Positions 6,728-12,421 of a stretch of 12,421 nucleotides of DNA are shown here, one piece after another. Below the pieces are notes generated by a model, which worked only from the letters and a program-made list of their open reading frames with translations, made no database searches and was not told the DNA's origin. The stretch is from an uncultured Alphaproteobacteria bacterium (lineage in GTDB: Bacteria > Pseudomonadota > Alphaproteobacteria > Rhizobiales > Pleomorphomonadaceae). Location of the stretch: the NCBI GenBank assembly GCA_937900425.1, contig CALCDT010000198.1:1-12421 (forward strand), read 5' to 3'. The translations under genes and the position numbers were made by a program. Position 1 is the stretch's first letter. Every line of letters begins with the position of its first letter.

Positions 6728-6818
6728 CGCGTTTCGGTTCCGCATCGGCCCTCGTCCTCCCGCCCTCCGGCCGGGCGGACGGCGCCGGCGGGCCCGCCGC
6801 CTCGAAGGATGCCGCCCC

Positions 6819-8168
6819 GTGACCGCGAGCCTTTCTCTCGCCCACCGCTCCCCCGCGCCCGTCGGCGTCCCCGCCGGCGTCTCCGCCTCGGGCGCACTGC
6901 CGAGCCTGATCGGCCTCACCCGCGAGGCGATGGCCGCCGCGCTCGTCGCGGCCGGTGTGCCCGAGCGGCAGGTGCGCATGCGCGTCGCCCAGCTCTGGCA
7001 CTGGATCTACGTGCGCGGCGTCTCCGACTTCGCCTCGATGAGCAACGTCTCAAAGGACCTCCGCGCCGACCTCGAGCGCAAGTTCACCCTGGCGCGACCC
7101 GAGATCGTCGCCGAGCAGGTCTCCGCCGACGGCACCCGCAAGTGGCTGATGCGCTTTCCCGCCCGCGGCGCCGGCCGCCCGGTCGAGGTCGAGACGGTCT
7201 ACATCCCGGAGGAGGGGCGCGGCACGCTCTGCATCTCCTCCCAGGTCGGCTGCACGCTGACCTGCAGCTTCTGCCACACCGGCACCCAGAAGCTCGTCCG
7301 CAACCTCACCGCCGAGGAGATCGTCGCCCAGCTGCTGGTCGCCCGCGACCGGCTCGGCGACTATCCGGAAGTGCGCGGCGCCGCCCCGCTCGCCGCCCCC
7401 GAGGGGGCGATGGTGCCGGGCGAGGGCCGTCTCGTCTCCAACATCGTCATGATGGGCATGGGCGAGCCGCTCTACAATTTCGACAACGTCAAGCAGGCGC
7501 TGCTGATCGCCGCCGACGGCGACGGCCTGTCGCTGTCGAAGCGCCGCATCACCCTCTCCACCTCCGGCGTCGTGCCGATGATCCCGCGGGCCGGCGAGGA
7601 GATCGGCGTCATGCTGGCGATCTCGCTTCACGCCGTGCGCGACGATCTGCGCGACGAACTGGTGCCGCTCAACAGGAAGCACCCGATCAAGGACCTGCTC
7701 GACGCCTGCCGCGCCTATCCGGGCCTCTCCAACGCCCGCCGCATCACCTTCGAATACGTGATGCTGAAGGGCGTCAACGACGCTCCGGCGGACGCGCTCG
7801 AACTGGTCCGCCTGCTCAAGGGCATCCCGGCCAAGATCAACCTGATCCCGTTCAACCCGTGGCCGGGCAGCCCCTACGAATGCTCCGACTGGGACGCGAT
7901 CGAGCGCTTCGCCGAGATCGTCAACCACGCCGGCTACGCCTCGCCGATCCGCACGCCGCGCGGCCGCGACATCCTCGCCGCCTGCGGCCAGCTGAAGTCC
8001 GAAAGCGAGCGGATGCGGATCAAGGACCGCCGCGCCCTCGAGGCCGGCGCGGCCGCCGCCGCGTCGGCGGACGAGGGGGCGTCGGACGGGGGCGCGCCGG
8101 ACAGGGGCGCGGCGCCCTCGCAGGCCGACCTCGCCATGCGCGCCATGGTCTCCGGGCTCGGCGACTGA
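6819..8168 (+). CDS. rlmN: 23S rRNA (adenine(2503)-C(2))-methyltransferase / tRNA A37 methyltransferase
   Basis: RlmN is a cytoplasmic radical SAM enzyme that methylates C2 of A2503 in 23S rRNA and A37 in some tRNAs. With the GTG start the protein has 449 residues. The [4Fe-4S] motif is C145-x3-C149-x2-C152 (GCTLTCSFCHTG). Cys138 (GTLCISSQ) and Cys389 (ILAACGQL) correspond to the two catalytic cysteines. MMGMGEPLYN at 211-220 and ISLHAVRDDLRDELVPLNR at 268-286 are further family motifs. The GTG at 6819 was chosen because GAAGGA lies 9 bases upstream and VTASLSLAHR resembles related N-termini. The frame stays open upstream to a TTG at 6648, but that part crosses the terminator hairpin and is Arg-rich. 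About 40 residues at the C-terminus are Ala/Gly/Asp-rich and end in SQADLAMRAMVSGLGD. The next gene starts 3 bp after the stop. Confidence 0.95.
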   Translation: MTASLSLAHRSPAPVGVPAGVSASGALPSLIGLTREAMAAALVAAGVPERQVRMRVAQLWHWIYVRGVSDFASMSNVSKDLRADLERKFTLARPEIVAEQVSADGTRKWLMRFPARGAGRPVEVETVYIPEEGRGTLCISSQVGCTLTCSFCHTGTQKLVRNLTAEEIVAQLLVARDRLGDYPEVRGAAPLAAPEGAMVPGEGRLVSNIVMMGMGEPLYNFDNVKQALLIAADGDGLSLSKRRITLSTSGVVPMIPRAGEEIGVMLAISLHAVRDDLRDELVPLNRKHPIKDLLDACRAYPGLSNARRITFEYVMLKGVNDAPADALELVRLLKGIPAKINLIPFNPWPGSPYECSDWDAIERFAEIVNHAGYASPIRTPRGRDILAACGQLKSESERMRIKDRRALEAGAAAAASADEGASDGGAPDRGAAPSQADLAMRAMVSGLGD

Positions 8169-8171
8169 GCG

Positions 8172-8615
8172 ATGCTGGTGATCGGCCGCTTCTTCGCCGC
8201 GATGCTCGGCTTCATCGCCGCCGTTCTCGCCGCGGCGACCTTCCTGCTCGCCGTCGAGGTCGGCACGACGCCGGCCGATCCGGCGGCGGCCGACTGGTTC
8301 TGGGCGCTGTTCACGATGTCGAGCCTCGTCACCGCCACGGCCATCGGCGCCTTCGTCGCCGCCCCTGCGGCGCTGGTGATCCTCGTCGCCGAGATCTTCG
8401 CGCTGCGTTCCTTCGTGCTCTACGCCGCGGTCGGCGGCCTCCTCGGCCTCGCCGCCGCCAGCGGCGTCGTCTTCGTCTCCGGCATGGAGCAGACGGTGCG
8501 GATCGACGCCACCGTGCTCGCCGCGGCCGGCATCGTCGGCGGCCTCGTCTACTGGTTCGTCGCCGGCCGCACCGCCGGCTTCGCCAGCCCCCGGCCGCCC
8601 GCCGCGCGCGGCTGA
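8172..8615 (+). CDS. Hypothetical four-helix integral membrane protein
   Basis: I do not recognise a named family. The 147-residue protein is strongly hydrophobic, with predicted membrane helices at about residues 5-28, 46-72, 80-103 and 113-131. A short polar loop (GTTPADPAAADW, 31-42) separates helices 1 and 2, and the basic C-terminal tail is RPPAARG. There are no cysteines and no charged catalytic motif. The ATG lies 3 bp after the rlmN stop with no clear ribosome site of its own, so it is probably translated by coupling to rlmN. Third-position G+C matches its neighbours, so there is no sign of recent transfer. The coupling is seen in sequence; a functional link to RNA methylation is not supported. 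Confidence 0.8.
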   Translation: MLVIGRFFAAMLGFIAAVLAAATFLLAVEVGTTPADPAAADWFWALFTMSSLVTATAIGAFVAAPAALVILVAEIFALRSFVLYAAVGGLLGLAAASGVVFVSGMEQTVRIDATVLAAAGIVGGLVYWFVAGRTAGFASPRPPAARG

Positions 8616-8652
8616 ACCGGCCTCCGCCCGTTCACTTTGCGAGGATATCGGC

Positions 8653-8677
8653 GCCGCCGGCCCGGCGGGCCGGCGGC
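8653..8677. terminator. Perfect 12-bp-arm G+C palindrome after the rlmN operon
   Basis: GCCGCCGGCCCG (8653-8664) and CGGGCCGGCGGC (8666-8677) are perfect complements around one base, 37 bp past the membrane-protein stop. The position suits transcript 3'-end formation or protection, but there is no T-run, so a classic intrinsic terminator is not shown. Confidence 0.4.
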
Positions 8678-8843
8678 ATCGCCTCGTCGCGGACCTCCGG
8701 CACGGCCGCGTCGCGGCCGAGCATGCGTGGCCGGGACCTGCGACCTTGGCAAGGATTTTCGCCGTTCCCGTTTTGCTCACGGCGCGCTCGCACCAAAACG
8801 GCGGACGCCGGGCAGGATCGGAGCATGATTTTCCCGATCCGGG

Positions 8844-8873
8844 TCGACAAGCGCGACCGGCCCGGTCTAGGAT
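8844..8873 (+). promoter_or_regulatory. Weak candidate promoter for the ABC operon
   Basis: TCGACA (8844-8849), 18 bases, then TAGGAT (8868-8873). The -35 matches TTGACA at 5 of 6 positions and the -10 matches TATAAT at 4 of 6. It would give a leader of about 335 bases before the binding-protein ATG. It overlaps the small inverted repeat GGTCG (8842-8846) / CGACC (8854-8858). Weak by-eye match. Confidence 0.25.
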
Positions 8874-9215
8874 CGTGGCCGAACCGGGGCGGGGCGCCGG
8901 CCGGTGCCGGCTACGCATGGATATCCTGGTCCTCCGCCCGGTGTGCCCGGGCGTGCCGTGGGCGGCGCCACCCGGTGGCTCGTGCGAGCCCCGGTCCCGG
9001 TCCCGTCGTCTCGCCGGCTTCGGGGGCGCGGAACGCTTCGCCCCGCCGCGGATTGTCGTCGGGAAGCCGGTCCGGGCCGGTTCGCAAGTCGTCCGGGACC
9101 GCTCCCGGTTCGTATCCTGCGCCGGACGCCCCCATACCGGCCCCCTCGCGACGGGCGTCCCCGCAGCGACCGCGTCGCTCGTCCCCCCGTTTTCAGGCAG
9201 CAAGAGAGATCGCCG

Positions 9216-10229
9216 ATGAAACCTTTGCTCGCGACCACCGTTCTCGCCACCGCCCTCGCCGGCGGGCTCTTCGCCGCCGGCCCCGCCGCCGCCGCCGACT
9301 GCGGCACCGTCACCATCGCCAACATGAACTGGCCGTCGGCCGAAGTCCTCGCCGCGATCGACGAGATCATCCTGTCCGAAGGCTACGGCTGCGACGTCCA
9401 GCTCGTCCCCGGCGACACCCAGCCGACGCTGACCTCGATGATCGAGAAGGGCGAGCCCGACGTCGCCCCGGAAGCCTGGATCAACTCCTATCGCGAGGCG
9501 CTCGACAAGGCGGCCGAGGAGGGTCGGCTGGTCTACGCTTCCGAGGCGCTCGCCGACGGTGGCGAGGAGGGCTGGTGGATCCCGAAGTATTTCGCCGACG
9601 CCCATCCCGAGATCCGCAGCATCCCCGATGCGCTCGCCAAGCCGGAACTCTTCCCGGCTCCCGAGGCGCCGGGCAAGGGCGCGGTCTACAACTGCCCGTC
9701 GGGCTGGGGCTGCCAGACCAACACCACCAACCTGTTCAAGGCCTACGAGGGCGAGGAGAAGGGCTTCGTGCTCGTCGACACCGGCTCTGCCGCCGGCCTC
9801 GACGGCTCGATCGCCAAGGCCTACGAGCGCGGCGAGCCTTGGCTCGGCTACTACTGGGCGCCGACCGCGATCCTCGGCAAATACGAGATGGTCAAGCTCG
9901 GCTTCGGCGAGGGCGTCACCCACGACAAGGCGGAGTGGGACGCCTGCACCGCCGTCGTCGACTGCGCCGACCCCAAGCCCAACGCCTGGGCGAAGTCCGA
10001 GGTCTACACGGTGGTCACCAAGCGCTTCAAGGACGCCGGCGGCCCGGCCTACGACTATCTCGCGGCGCGGTCCTGGCACAACGACACCGTCAACAAGCTG
10101 CTCGCCTGGATGATCGACAACCAGGCCACCGGCGAGGAGGGCGCGCGCCACTTCCTCGAGACGAGCCCGGACGTCTGGGCGGCGTGGGTGCCGGCCGACG
10201 TCGCCGAGAAGGTCCGCGCCGCGCTCTGA
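9216..10229 (+). CDS. Glycine betaine/proline-type ABC transporter substrate-binding protein (ProX/OpuAC family)
   Basis: A periplasmic binding protein of 337 residues. Residues 1-26 are a Sec signal peptide (MKPLL, then a hydrophobic stretch, then AGPAAA with probable cleavage near residue 27). The mature protein has the OpuAC-type fold, with TIANMNWPSAE at 33-43, GEPDVAPEAWINS at 79-91, PSGWGCQTNTTNLFKAY at 161-177 and WLGYYWAPTAI at 209-219. It is rich in tryptophans (39, 88, 120, 121, 164, 209, 214, 241, 258), some likely forming the aromatic box that binds quaternary ammonium groups. Betaine, proline betaine, choline, proline or histidine-like substrates are all possible in this family, so the exact ligand is open. 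Six cysteines include two CX5C pairs (160/166 and 244/250). It is the first gene of the operon; three hairpins separate it from the permease gene. Confidence 0.93.
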   Translation: MKPLLATTVLATALAGGLFAAGPAAAADCGTVTIANMNWPSAEVLAAIDEIILSEGYGCDVQLVPGDTQPTLTSMIEKGEPDVAPEAWINSYREALDKAAEEGRLVYASEALADGGEEGWWIPKYFADAHPEIRSIPDALAKPELFPAPEAPGKGAVYNCPSGWGCQTNTTNLFKAYEGEEKGFVLVDTGSAAGLDGSIAKAYERGEPWLGYYWAPTAILGKYEMVKLGFGEGVTHDKAEWDACTAVVDCADPKPNAWAKSEVYTVVTKRFKDAGGPAYDYLAARSWHNDTVNKLLAWMIDNQATGEEGARHFLETSPDVWAAWVPADVAEKVRAAL

Positions 10230-10235
10230 TACTTG

Positions 10236-10271
10236 CCGCATAAATTTCCGACTCGTCGGAAATTTATGCGG
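10236..10271. repeat. Intercistronic palindrome A (17-2-17)
   Basis: CCGCATAAATTTCCGAC (10236-10252) and GTCGGAAATTTATGCGG (10255-10271) are perfect complements around TC, 6 bp after the binding-protein stop. The arms are strikingly A+T-rich for this genome. It shares geometry and core with palindrome C at 10312-10347. Confidence 0.95.
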
Positions 10272-10276
10272 TTTCG

Positions 10277-10303
10277 GCCTGACCGGCCGACGCCCGGTCG
10301 GGC
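10277..10303. repeat. Intercistronic hairpin B
   Basis: GCCTGACCGG (10277-10286) pairs with CCGGTCGGGC (10294-10303) around a 7-base loop, 9 Watson-Crick pairs plus one G-U. It sits between the two perfect palindromes and would make a row of three stem-loops in the transcript. Confidence 0.6.
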
Positions 10304-10311
10304 TTGCCTGC

Positions 10312-10347
10312 GCTCATGAAGTCCCGACAGGTCGGGACTTCATGAGC
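10312..10347. repeat. Intercistronic palindrome C (17-2-17)
   Basis: GCTCATGAAGTCCCGAC (10312-10328) and GTCGGGACTTCATGAGC (10331-10347) are perfect complements around AG. The inner 14 bases of each arm match palindrome A at 11 of 14 positions, and all three differences are compensated in the opposite arm. No T-run follows. The permease ATG is 187 bp further on. Confidence 0.95.
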
Positions 10348-10534
10348 TTGGTATGACGGGGTTCGCCGCCGCGGCGCCGCACGGCGCGCCGCGGCCGAAA
10401 CGACGGGAGGCGGCCGCCGTAACGCTCCGTTGCGCCGGCCGCCTCGAGCCTCGGCGCGACCGGTCGGCCCGCGACGCTCCGTCGGTCGCGTCCCGGCTGT
10501 CCCGTGACGAAGAGAGCGAACCGCTGGGGGCGGC

Positions 10535-11425
10535 ATGGACTGGATCTACGACTTCCCGACGATGGACCCGGAGCGCCTTCGCGCCGTCAAGAAGGCGATC
10601 GACACCGGCTTTCGCGCCTTCACCCGCGCCTGGGGCGAGGACATCGAGCGCCTGTTCGATCCGCTGAAAGCCTTCCTGATCTGGTCGGACGCGCTGCTGA
10701 CCCGCTCGCCCTGGCCGCTGGTGCTGCTCGCGGTCGCCGTCGTCGTCTGGTTCGCCAGCCGCAGCTGGAAGCTCGTCGCCGGCTCGCTGCTGGCGCTGTT
10801 CGTCATCGGCTACCTCGACATGTGGAAAGCGACCATGGAGACCGTCTCCATGATCCTCGTCGCCACCGTCGTCGCCATCGTCGTCGGCATTCCTGTCGGC
10901 ATCGCGATGGCGCGCTTCGATCGGCTGCGCGCCGTGGTCGTGCCGGTGCTCGACGTCATGCAGACCATGCCGAGCTTCGTCTATCTGATCCCCGTCGTGA
11001 TGCTTCTCGGCATCGGCAAGGTGCCCGGCCTCATCGCCGTCGTCATCTACGCGATCCCGCCGGTGATCCGCCTCACCGACCTCGGCATCCGCCTCGTCGA
11101 CCGCGAGATCCTCGAGGCGGCCGACGCCTTCGGCTCGTCGGGCTGGCAGAAACTGAAGAACGTGCAGATCCCGCTGGCGCTGCCGACCATCATGGCCGGC
11201 ATCAACCAGACCATCATGATGGCGCTCGCCATGGTCGTCGTCGCCGCCATGATCGGCGTCCAGGGCCTCGGCCAGCCGGTGCTGAAGGCCATCGCCAGCC
11301 AGTATTTCACCCTCGGCGTCTTCAACGGCTTCGCCATCGTCGGCGTCGCCATCATCTTCGACCGCACCACCCAGGCCTTCGGCCGGCGGCTGCAGAAGCA
11401 CCGGGAGGCCGCCCATGGCCTCTGA
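10535..11425 (+). CDS. proW: Glycine betaine/proline-type ABC transporter permease (ProW/OpuAB family)
   Basis: A 296-residue inner-membrane subunit. A polar N-terminal region (residues 1-55, MDWIYDFPTMDPERLR...) precedes about seven predicted helices near 59-75, 77-95, 102-126, 140-160, 162-180, 217-240 and 262-276. The ABC permease coupling (EAA) loop starts at EAADAFGSSGW (194-204) and runs to IPLALP (212-217). LDVMQTMPSFVYLIPVVML (139-157) and MIGVQGLGQPVLKAI (239-253) are highly typical of ProW. The ATG at 10535 follows GCTGGGGG. The symbol is given at family level; the substrate depends on the binding protein. It lies 305 bp after the binding-protein gene, with hairpins between them, and overlaps the ATPase gene by 11 bp, which implies coupled translation. 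Confidence 0.94.
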   Translation: MDWIYDFPTMDPERLRAVKKAIDTGFRAFTRAWGEDIERLFDPLKAFLIWSDALLTRSPWPLVLLAVAVVVWFASRSWKLVAGSLLALFVIGYLDMWKATMETVSMILVATVVAIVVGIPVGIAMARFDRLRAVVVPVLDVMQTMPSFVYLIPVVMLLGIGKVPGLIAVVIYAIPPVIRLTDLGIRLVDREILEAADAFGSSGWQKLKNVQIPLALPTIMAGINQTIMMALAMVVVAAMIGVQGLGQPVLKAIASQYFTLGVFNGFAIVGVAIIFDRTTQAFGRRLQKHREAAHGL

Positions 11426-12421
11426 CGCCGCGACCGCGACCCCCGGTGACCTCCCCGGCTCCGGCCCCGACGCGGGCGAGGCCGGCGTCGGCATCTCGAT
11501 CCGCAACCTCTACAAGATCTTCGGCAAGACGCCCGCCGCCTTCGTCGAGGCGGTCCGCGGCGGCATGGGCAAGGCCGAACTGCTCGAGACGCACCGCCAC
11601 GTCCTCGGCCTGCGCGACGTCAGCCTCGAGGTGCCGGCGGGGCGGATCCAGGTCGTCATGGGCCTGTCGGGCTCGGGCAAGTCGACGCTGATCCGCCACG
11701 TCAACCGGCTGATCGAGCCGACGGCGGGCGAGGTCCGGGTCGGCGGCGAGGACGTGCGCGCCATGGCGCCGGCGGCCCTTCGCGCTTTCCGTCGCCACAC
11801 CACCGCGATGGTGTTCCAGAAATTCGCCCTCCTGCCCCACCGCAGCGTCCTCGACAACGTCGTCTACGGGCTCGAGGTCCAGGGCCTGACGCGGCGCGAC
11901 CAGGTCGGGCGGGCGATGCGCTGGATCGAGCGGGTCGGCCTTGCCGGCTACGAGAGCCACTATCCGAGCCAGCTCTCCGGCGGCATGCAGCAGCGGGTCG
12001 GCCTCGCGCGCGCCCTCGCCGTCGACGCGCCGGTGCTGCTGATGGACGAGGCCTTCTCCGCCCTCGACCCGCTGATCCGGGTCGACATGCAGTCCGTGCT
12101 GCTCGACATCCAGGCCGAGGTCCGCAAGACCATCGTCTTCATCACCCACGACCTCGACGAGGCGCTGCGGCTCGGCGAGCGGGTGATGATCCTGCGCGAC
12201 GGCGTCTGCGTCCAGCAGGGCACGCCGGAGGAGATCGTCCTCGCCCCGGCCGACGCCTATGTCGAAAGCTTCGTGCGCGAGGTCAACCGCGGCCGCGTCG
12301 TCACGCTCGGTGCCGTCGCGGCGTCCCTCGCCGGGCCCGCCGCCGAGACCGCCGGCCTGCCGGCGCTGCCCGCCTCGATGCGGCTCGAGGACGCCGCGAG
12401 GGCGATGGCGGCCGGCGGTCA
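11415..12421 (+). CDS. proV: Glycine betaine/proline-type ABC transporter ATPase (ProV/OpuAA family), 3' truncated by window
   Basis: The cytoplasmic ATPase of the uptake system; 335 codons are visible and the gene continues past the right edge. Walker A is GLSGSGKST (residues 83-91), the Q-loop glutamine is 135 (VFQKFALLPHR), the signature is LSGGMQQR (187-194), Walker B is VLLMDEAFSALD (207-218) and the H-loop is ITHD with His245. The stretch NLYKIFGK (31-38) plus the insert up to about residue 62 is characteristic of ProV/OpuAA. REVNRGRVVTLGAV (288-301) marks the passage to the C-terminal regulatory part, where CBS domains sit in this family, but that part is not visible. The first 25 residues are Ala/Gly/Pro-rich and atypical. 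The ATG at 11415 follows GGGAGG and overlaps the permease stop by 11 bp. Confidence 0.94.
   Translation, partial: MASDAATATPGDLPGSGPDAGEAGVGISIRNLYKIFGKTPAAFVEAVRGGMGKAELLETHRHVLGLRDVSLEVPAGRIQVVMGLSGSGKSTLIRHVNRLIEPTAGEVRVGGEDVRAMAPAALRAFRRHTTAMVFQKFALLPHRSVLDNVVYGLEVQGLTRRDQVGRAMRWIERVGLAGYESHYPSQLSGGMQQRVGLARALAVDAPVLLMDEAFSALDPLIRVDMQSVLLDIQAEVRKTIVFITHDLDEALRLGERVMILRDGVCVQQGTPEEIVLAPADAYVESFVREVNRGRVVTLGAVAASLAGPAAETAGLPALPASMRLEDAARAMAAGG

Larger units (their letters stand above)
8616..9215. other. 600-bp non-coding region upstream of the ABC uptake operon
   Basis: No convincing gene was found; the frames open here are Arg/Pro/Gly-rich. It is dense in inverted repeats: an 8653-8677 palindrome; CCGTTTTG (8768-8775) / CAAAACGG (8794-8801) with an 18-bp spacer; GGATCGG (8815-8821) / CCGATCC (8834-8840); CGCCCGG (8935-8941) / CCGGGCG (8947-8953); and GGCTCG (8977-8982) / CGAGCC (8985-8990). 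It is the likely control region of the binding-protein operon. No riboswitch or known regulator site was recognised. Confidence 0.6.

Noticed and set aside
6648..6818. 57-codon N-terminal extension of rlmN from a TTG
   Set aside because: It overlaps the candidate promoter and the terminator-like hairpin and is Arg-rich; the GTG at 6819 has a suitable ribosome site.
8867..9370. Minus-strand open frame of 167 codons overlapping the start of the binding-protein gene
   Set aside because: It is antisense to the signal peptide region, Arg/Pro/Gly-rich and without any recognisable motif.
7050..10241. Antisense open frame of over 1000 codons on the minus strand
   Set aside because: It mirrors the same three genes, has Gly/Val/Asp/Arg-rich low-complexity composition and shows no family motif.
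6809..10243. Very long open frame (over 1100 codons) on the plus strand through rlmN, the membrane protein and the binding-protein gene
   Set aside because: Its translation is Arg/Pro/Ala-rich with no domain, and it runs out of frame through three clearly recognised genes; it is a by-product of high G+C codon use.
10236..10347. Classifying the palindromes as ordinary intrinsic terminators or as a CRISPR array
   Set aside because: There is no T-run after either palindrome, and two palindromes with different arms and one linker do not form a repeat-spacer array.

Overview
The window is a G+C-rich (about 70 % by eye) chromosomal stretch that looks like the order Hyphomicrobiales (Rhizobiales), Alphaproteobacteria. 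The reasons are the short class 2 ArgC, an IalB-family secreted protein, a thpR next to a low-molecular-weight phosphatase, Rhizobiales-type promoters resembling CTTGAC-N17-CTATAT, and an intergenic palindromic repeat beginning CTCGTCCTTCGAGAC that I remember as very common in that order (from memory, not searched). Genus cannot be settled from the sequence alone.

Layout. Positions 1-2854 read leftward: the start of a RidA-family gene (cut by the window edge), a 388-bp spacer with two opposed palindromic repeats, leuD (leucine synthesis), argC (arginine synthesis) and a small zincin-type metallopeptidase. From 3053 the strands alternate: thpR (+) runs tail-to-tail into a low-molecular-weight protein tyrosine phosphatase (-) with a 19-bp overlap of coding ends; a YkvA/DUF1232 membrane-associated protein (+) is divergent from the phosphatase and converges on a zinc-free MDR-family NADPH:quinone oxidoreductase (-). 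After a 465-bp spacer come an IalB-family exported protein (+), rlmN (+) and a four-helix membrane protein that starts 3 bp after the rlmN stop. A 600-bp spacer rich in inverted repeats leads to a glycine betaine/proline-type ABC uptake operon: substrate-binding protein, permease, and ATPase (cut by the right edge).

How it works together. Most genes are independent housekeeping functions. The clear functional unit is the ABC operon at 9216-12421, in the order binding protein - permease - ATPase. The most unusual structure is in its first intercistronic gap: two perfect 17-bp-arm hairpins of identical geometry (10236-10271 and 10312-10347) that share a CCGAC-NN-GTCGG core and whose outer arms differ at three positions, each mirrored by a compensating change in the other arm. 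They flank a third, weaker hairpin. This looks like a palindrome family maintained as a palindrome, and its position suggests a role in setting the binding-protein to permease expression ratio. No mobile element, CRISPR array, tRNA, rRNA or defence gene was recognised.
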